DNA of 50,881 bases from Blautia sp. (GTDB lineage: Bacteria; Bacillota; Clostridia; Lachnospirales; Lachnospiraceae), in NCBI GenBank assembly GCA_017463155.1, contig JAFTPT010000037.1, positions 1 through 50,881 on the forward strand, given 5' to 3'. Below the pieces are notes generated by a model. It was not told where the DNA came from, made no database searches, and was given only the letters and a program-made list of their open reading frames with translations. Made by a program: the position numbers and the translations under genes. Position 1 is the stretch's first letter. Each line of letters opens with the position of its first letter. Below, piece after piece: positions 46,917 to 50,881 of the stretch.

Positions 46917-48797
46917 TCAGAAACCTTCATGGATCTCATACCAGGAGATGCACGCTTTCGTCCATCGCTCCAGCGCCTCCCCGGCTTTTTTCAGCGGCAT
47001 GGCCGGATCCGTTTCCTCTGCTCCCGGCCGGCCGGCTGCCCAGCTCTCGTATTCTTTCTGATACTGCGCGATGCGCTGCTCCTCCAGCTCCCGTACGGTT
47101 CCGGCTGCCTCCTCCATCTCCCCGGCAGCCAGCCGCAGCTGCCAGTCCCGGAAGGCCTCCTCCGTTCCGATCTCCCGCAGGCGGTGCCGTTCCTTTTCAG
47201 GTACGGCGCGGATCCCGGCCAGAAGGGCCTGGTCCTCCGCACGGATCAGGGCCGAGAGCTGTTCACCGCTGCCCTTCTCCCTTCGTGCCAGGTAATGCTC
47301 ATAGCCGAAGGGGTAATACATCGCTGAGGCTCCGTCCAGCACCAGGATCGAATCGGCCACCTGCTGTACAAAGTAGCGGTCATGGGACACGAACAGGATC
47401 GTCCCTTTGTAAGCCCGGAAGGCAGACTCGAGCGTCTCCTTCGCCTGGATGTCCATGTGATTGGTGGGTTCGTCGAGCAGCAGCAGGTTCGGACGGCTCT
47501 GCAGCAGTTCACAAAGCAAAAGCCGTGCCTTTTCTCCGCCCGACAGGGCATTCACGGTCACAGAGGCCGCCGCGCCGCCAAACAGGTAGGCGCCGAGGAT
47601 CTGCCGTGCCTCCTTGTCCGTCAAAGCCGGAAACAGGTCATGGAAATGGTCCAGCACGCTCTTTTCGGATGAAAGCTCCGCAGAAAGCTGGTCAAAATAC
47701 CCGAGCATCGTCCGTTCTCCCAGAACGCACTCCCCGCCAAGCGGCGGAAGCAAACCTGCCACGGTCTTAAGAAACGTGGTCTTGCCGGCTCCGTTATCCC
47801 CGATGATCCCGATCTTCTGTCCGCTTTTGACCCGCAGGGACAGCATGAGCAGCATCTTTGCGTAACCGATCTTCAGCTCCCTGGCCTGCAGGATCCATTT
47901 GGCCGGCTGTACCAGGGGCATGATATCCCCGGTAAAGATGTGGATGTCGTTCTCCTCCGGCTTCGGCAGCTTTTCCATCCGTTCCAGGATCGTCTTCCGG
48001 GACCTTGCAAAGGCGGCCTTACGGGGTTTGTGTTTGAATTTTTCGATCAGCCCGGTCAGCCGCTCGACCTCCTTCTGCTGCGCGTCGTACGCCTTACGGG
48101 CTTCCTGCAGCTCCTTCTGTTTCTGCTGCCGGTAGTGGGTGTAGTTTCCCGGATATCTTTTGAGCTGTCCGTTTTTGAGCTCATAGATCACGGTCGCCGT
48201 CCGGTCCAGGAAGAAGCGGTCATGGGAGACATAGAGCACGGCTCCTTTGTAATTCCGGATAAACTCTTCAAGCCACTCGGTGGCCGCGAGGTCCAGATGA
48301 TTGGTGGGCTCATCGAGCAGCAAAAGGTCCGGCTCCGACAAAAACAGCCGGATCAGCGCGATCCTCGTCTGCTCGCCTCCCGAAAAGGAACCGAGAAGGC
48401 GCTCTTTATCCTCCCGGCCAAAGCCCATCCCGGTAAACATCCGGTCGTAGGACAGCTCATAGGCATAACGTTCCTGTGAATAGCGGTCCTCGGCGGGACA
48501 GCTCTCAAGCAGCAGCTCTTCCACGGTCCTCTGGAGATCCTGCTCCTGGGTCTGGCGCAGCATGCCGATCTTGACAGCTCTGGACGTCCGGATGCCCGGA
48601 CCTTCCCGGCGATCGTCCCGGTCCAGAAAAAGCTCTCCCGCGATCAGCTTAAGGAGCGTCGTTTTGCCGGCCCCGTTCCGCCCGACGATACCGATATGCT
48701 CATTTCCCTTGATCTCAAAATCAATATGGGACAAGATCTGCCGTCCTCCGGCGGAAACTGTCCCATTTCTGATCTGGTATAGAATTCCCGTACTCAT
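46917..48797 (-). CDS. ABC-F family ATPase
   Basis: This 626-residue soluble protein has two ATP-binding cassettes: Walker A GRNGAGKTT and GDNGAGKTT, signatures FSGGEQTR and LSGGEKAR, Walker B LLLLDEPTNH twice. A charged linker lies between them (about 220-290, with QQKQKELQEARKAYDAQQ) and a helical C-terminal extension after the second. No membrane helices, so it acts on ribosomes, as translation factor or antibiotic-protection protein; which one is not decidable by eye. Its ATG overlaps the stop of the HAD gene by four bases. Confidence 0.93.
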   Translation of the reverse strand: MSTGILYQIRNGTVSAGGRQILSHIDFEIKGNEHIGIVGRNGAGKTTLLKLIAGELFLDRDDRREGPGIRTSRAVKIGMLRQTQEQDLQRTVEELLLESCPAEDRYSQERYAYELSYDRMFTGMGFGREDKERLLGSFSGGEQTRIALIRLFLSEPDLLLLDEPTNHLDLAATEWLEEFIRNYKGAVLYVSHDRFFLDRTATVIYELKNGQLKRYPGNYTHYRQQKQKELQEARKAYDAQQKEVERLTGLIEKFKHKPRKAAFARSRKTILERMEKLPKPEENDIHIFTGDIMPLVQPAKWILQARELKIGYAKMLLMLSLRVKSGQKIGIIGDNGAGKTTFLKTVAGLLPPLGGECVLGERTMLGYFDQLSAELSSEKSVLDHFHDLFPALTDKEARQILGAYLFGGAAASVTVNALSGGEKARLLLCELLQSRPNLLLLDEPTNHMDIQAKETLESAFRAYKGTILFVSHDRYFVQQVADSILVLDGASAMYYPFGYEHYLARREKGSGEQLSALIRAEDQALLAGIRAVPEKERHRLREIGTEEAFRDWQLRLAAGEMEEAAGTVRELEEQRIAQYQKEYESWAAGRPGAEETDPAMPLKKAGEALERWTKACISWYEIHEGF

Positions 48798-49582
48798 AAC
48801 AATCCAAAATGTAAACAGGCATTCCAGATGCCGTCCTCAAACATCGGCGTGGTCACATAGTCTGCGATCTTTTTGACGGAATCCTGGCCGTTTCCCATGG
48901 CGACCGACGTCCCGGCCGCCTCCATCATTCCGATATCGTTATTGCTGTCCCCGAACGCGAAGGTGTCCGCCGGGTCCATATGAAGCAGCTCACAGACCTT
49001 CCGAAGGCCGGTCCCTTTGTGGAAGCCCCGGGGGACGATCTCTGCCACGGCTTCGTTGTGGATCATAAAATCAAAATCCTTTGAAAGCACCCGGAAGCAG
49101 GTCTCCCTGTCGGCATTGTCCGTTGCGCAGGAAAACTTGGAGACTTCCCAGCGTCCCCATTCTCCTTCGATGGTCTTCAGCCTGTCGCCCGCGTCCGCCT
49201 TGAGTTTCTTCCCGTAGAATTCGTGGGCGAACTCCGCGTCATCCATATACATATACTCCCGTCCCTCCAGAATCGGGCGGAAGCCATAGGATCTGCAGGT
49301 CACGATCGCCCATTCCATGAGCTTCGGATCGATCCGGTGATAAAAAACACTTTTATCCTGATAAAGGATCTCCGTCCCGCATCCGGCCACGATCCCGTCA
49401 AAGCCGATCCCGAGGAGATTCGGTTCCCAGATATAGCCCCGGCACCGGCCGCTGCACAAAAACGCGAGGTGGCCGTTCTCCCGGAGACGGCGGATCGCCT
49501 GCACGGTGCTTTCCGGGATCTCGTTTTTCTCATTCCAGATGGTTCCGTCGATATCAAAAAAACATGCTTTTCTGTCTGCCAT
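48794..49582 (-). CDS. HAD-superfamily hydrolase, Cof type
   Basis: This 262-residue phosphatase shows motif I FFDIDGTIW, motif II FLCSGR, the C2-type cap in the middle, a lysine before FHKGTGLRKV and motif IV FGDSNNDIGMM. These Cof/YbjI-like enzymes dephosphorylate sugar phosphates or flavin nucleotides; specificity unknown. The start at 49582 follows AGAGGA. It is translationally coupled to the ABC-F gene. Confidence 0.92.
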   Translation of the reverse strand: MADRKACFFDIDGTIWNEKNEIPESTVQAIRRLRENGHLAFLCSGRCRGYIWEPNLLGIGFDGIVAGCGTEILYQDKSVFYHRIDPKLMEWAIVTCRSYGFRPILEGREYMYMDDAEFAHEFYGKKLKADAGDRLKTIEGEWGRWEVSKFSCATDNADRETCFRVLSKDFDFMIHNEAVAEIVPRGFHKGTGLRKVCELLHMDPADTFAFGDSNNDIGMMEAAGTSVAMGNGQDSVKKIADYVTTPMFEDGIWNACLHFGLL

Positions 49583-49657
49583 GATTCCTCTGCTTTCTGC
49601 GGACCTTTGCAGCCTTTTGCAGCTGCGAAAAGCCCCGTTTGCTTTTTCATCAATCCT

Positions 49658-49686
49658 ATGATAACACGTTTCCGTGTTTCTGTAAG
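49658..49686 (-). promoter_or_regulatory. Possible promoter of HAD/ABC-F unit
   Basis: On the minus strand CTTACA (49681-49686) and TATCAT (49658-49663) are 17 bases apart, 75 bases before the HAD start. Moderate match only. Confidence 0.45.
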
Positions 49687-49847
49687 CCATTATTTTTTAG
49701 AGGTGACGACTCTGTACTGCTCCAATGAAACAGGACCGCTCCGTGAGGATGCGCACTGCGCGGAAAATCCATTTTCCGCTTGTATATCCCCCTCTGTTCT
49801 GCTACAGTAAGGAAGAATCCTGTCGTAATCATAAGGAGAATATACAT

Positions 49848-50657
49848 ATGATGACACCACTTATGCAGCAGATCGCAGAAGCCGCCCTCGAAGCCGGCCG
49901 GATCATGAAAAGCGCCGACCAGGAGCACCTGTCGACGATTAATAAGGAAGGACACGCCAATTTCGTGACCAAATACGATATGCAGGTACAGCGTTTTCTG
50001 ATGGAAAAGCTGGCGGCCATTCTCCCGGAAGCGCATTTTGTCGGCGAAGAAAACGGGCAGGAGGTCTTCCTGCCGGAGTATAAAAACGGATTTACCTTCG
50101 TGATCGACCCGATCGACGGTACGACCAACTTTATGAAAGCCTACCGGCCGTCTGTCACCTCGATTGGCCTTCTGAAGGACGGCGAGCCTTATCTCGGCGT
50201 GATCTACAACCCCTACACAGACCAGCTGTACCGGGCGGAAAAAGGGCTCGGGGCCTTTGAGAATGACCGCAGGATCACGACCTCCCCGGTGCCGCTTTCA
50301 GACAGTCTTGTCTCCATGGGGACGGCGCCCTATTACGGGCCCGAGATCTCCCGCTCCGCCTTTGAGATCGGCTACTGGTACCTGGATAAAAGCATCGACA
50401 TCCGCCGGAGCGGAAGCGCCGCCAACGACATCTGCATGGTGGCCTCCGGAAGAACAGGCCTGTTCTTTGAGCCGCAGCTTGGCCTCTGGGATTACGCAGC
50501 CGGCGCTGTCATCCTGGCCGAGGCCGGCGGACAGTTCTGCGACATGCACGGAAAGCCCATCCCCTTCACCGGAAAGACCTCCTTCCTCGGAGTATCCGGC
50601 GCCATTGCCGGAAACGGAGGATACATGCCCCCGGAGGAGCTGATGCACGGATTCTGA
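49848..50657 (+). CDS. Inositol monophosphatase family protein
   Basis: This 269-residue Mg2+-dependent phosphatase of the IMPase/CysQ group has metal-site motifs FVGEENG, DPIDGTTNF and, near the end, GLWDYAAGAVILAEAGG. The N-terminal helix and HANFVTKYDMQVQRFL match the family. It may release inositol from inositol phosphate or act on 3'-phosphoadenosine phosphate or fructose bisphosphate. AAGGAGAA precedes the ATG at 49848. It is divergent from the HAD gene and followed by a terminator. Confidence 0.93.
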   Translation: MMTPLMQQIAEAALEAGRIMKSADQEHLSTINKEGHANFVTKYDMQVQRFLMEKLAAILPEAHFVGEENGQEVFLPEYKNGFTFVIDPIDGTTNFMKAYRPSVTSIGLLKDGEPYLGVIYNPYTDQLYRAEKGLGAFENDRRITTSPVPLSDSLVSMGTAPYYGPEISRSAFEIGYWYLDKSIDIRRSGSAANDICMVASGRTGLFFEPQLGLWDYAAGAVILAEAGGQFCDMHGKPIPFTGKTSFLGVSGAIAGNGGYMPPEELMHGF

Positions 50658-50676
50658 GCCTCGTTGTTCTGATTTC

Positions 50677-50701
50677 AGTGTCTTTATAAGGACACTTTTT
50701 C
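50677..50701 (+). terminator. Terminator after the IMPase gene
   Basis: AGTGTC/GACACT with an 8-base loop runs into TTTTT. Confidence 0.75.
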
Positions 50702-50798
50702 GGCTAAAAAAAACGCAGTACCATATAAGTTGGTTCTTTGTAAACGTAAATTCCCCCGTTTTTGAGATTCAGCCAATATTTCCCGAATTATAAAATCA

Positions 50799-50881
50799 TC
50801 AATCCATAGCCTCACGCACCCTTTTCATCTCCGCTTTTGTCCGTCTGGTTCTTGGAAATTTGTCTTTCGAACCAGCAGGAC
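50799..50881 (-). CDS. C-terminal end of an unidentified gene, cut by window edge
   Basis: A minus-strand frame enters from the right edge and ends in two consecutive TGA codons (50799-50801 first). Its last residues, PRTRRTKAEMKRVREAMD, are basic and gene-like, possibly DNA- or RNA-binding. Only 26 residues are visible, so no family can be given, and it may be chance. Confidence 0.3.
   Translation of the reverse strand, partial: PAGSKDKFPRTRRTKAEMKRVREAMD

Overview
The window looks like a chromosomal segment of a monoderm anaerobe of the Clostridia, most likely Lachnospiraceae-like. The evidence is GC-rich coding DNA with strong AGGAGG ribosome sites, an indolepyruvate:ferredoxin oxidoreductase, an F-type ATP synthase whose c subunit carries a Na+-type ion site, class II aldolase, CUT1 sugar transport genes without their own ATPase, YesM/YesN-type regulation and many clostridial-style terminators. 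No rRNA, tRNA or CRISPR array was seen. The long open frames antisense to real genes are codon-bias shadows and are left out.

Layout. 1-72 is the 5' end of a group II (probably IIC) intron on the minus strand, sitting just behind a terminator hairpin; the rest lies off the left edge. 127-729 is AT-rich with one possible broken ORF. 730-4747 (minus) is a four-gene unit iorA-iorB-aminotransferase-C_GCAxxG_C_C protein for oxidation of 2-oxo acids made from (aromatic) amino acids, giving reduced ferredoxin. 4853-12055 (minus) is a complete ATP synthase operon atpZ-like/atpI-like/atpBEFHAGDC with a promoter near 12131-12159. 12272-14286 holds an orphan sugar-type binding protein and an RluA pseudouridine synthase. 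14371-15221 is an AT-rich, purine-rich (minus strand) stretch with a near-consensus promoter, many short hairpins and no intact gene: a candidate large structured RNA.

15404-20455 carries a YbhJ-type aconitase-like hydratase, a divergent 88-residue unknown protein and a hydantoinase/oxoprolinase-like protein. fba (plus) and pgi (minus) flank a large inverted repeat made of two copies of an intergenic element (about 21778-22446). 23915-29171 (minus) is a cell wall unit: aminotransferase, L,D-transpeptidase-like protein, ddl, a possible 40-residue peptide, murF. A cysteine-rich small protein and an FGGY sugar kinase follow.

31275-44243 (plus) is a sugar-uptake and catabolism cluster: YesM/YesN sensor pair, CUT1 binding protein, two permeases, VOC protein, fucose isomerase-like protein, a 1081-residue DUF5107-TPR protein and a hydroxypyruvate-isomerase-like epimerase. 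The FGGY kinase is divergent from it, and a 42-bp near-perfect palindrome lies between them. Several hairpins inside the cluster probably grade expression. The substrate is not identifiable from sequence, and this cluster is one candidate for an undescribed system.

44297-50657 holds cysK-rrf2-small ORF-methyltransferase (minus), an HAD phosphatase/ABC-F pair (minus) and an inositol monophosphatase family gene (plus). The right edge cuts an unidentified minus-strand gene.
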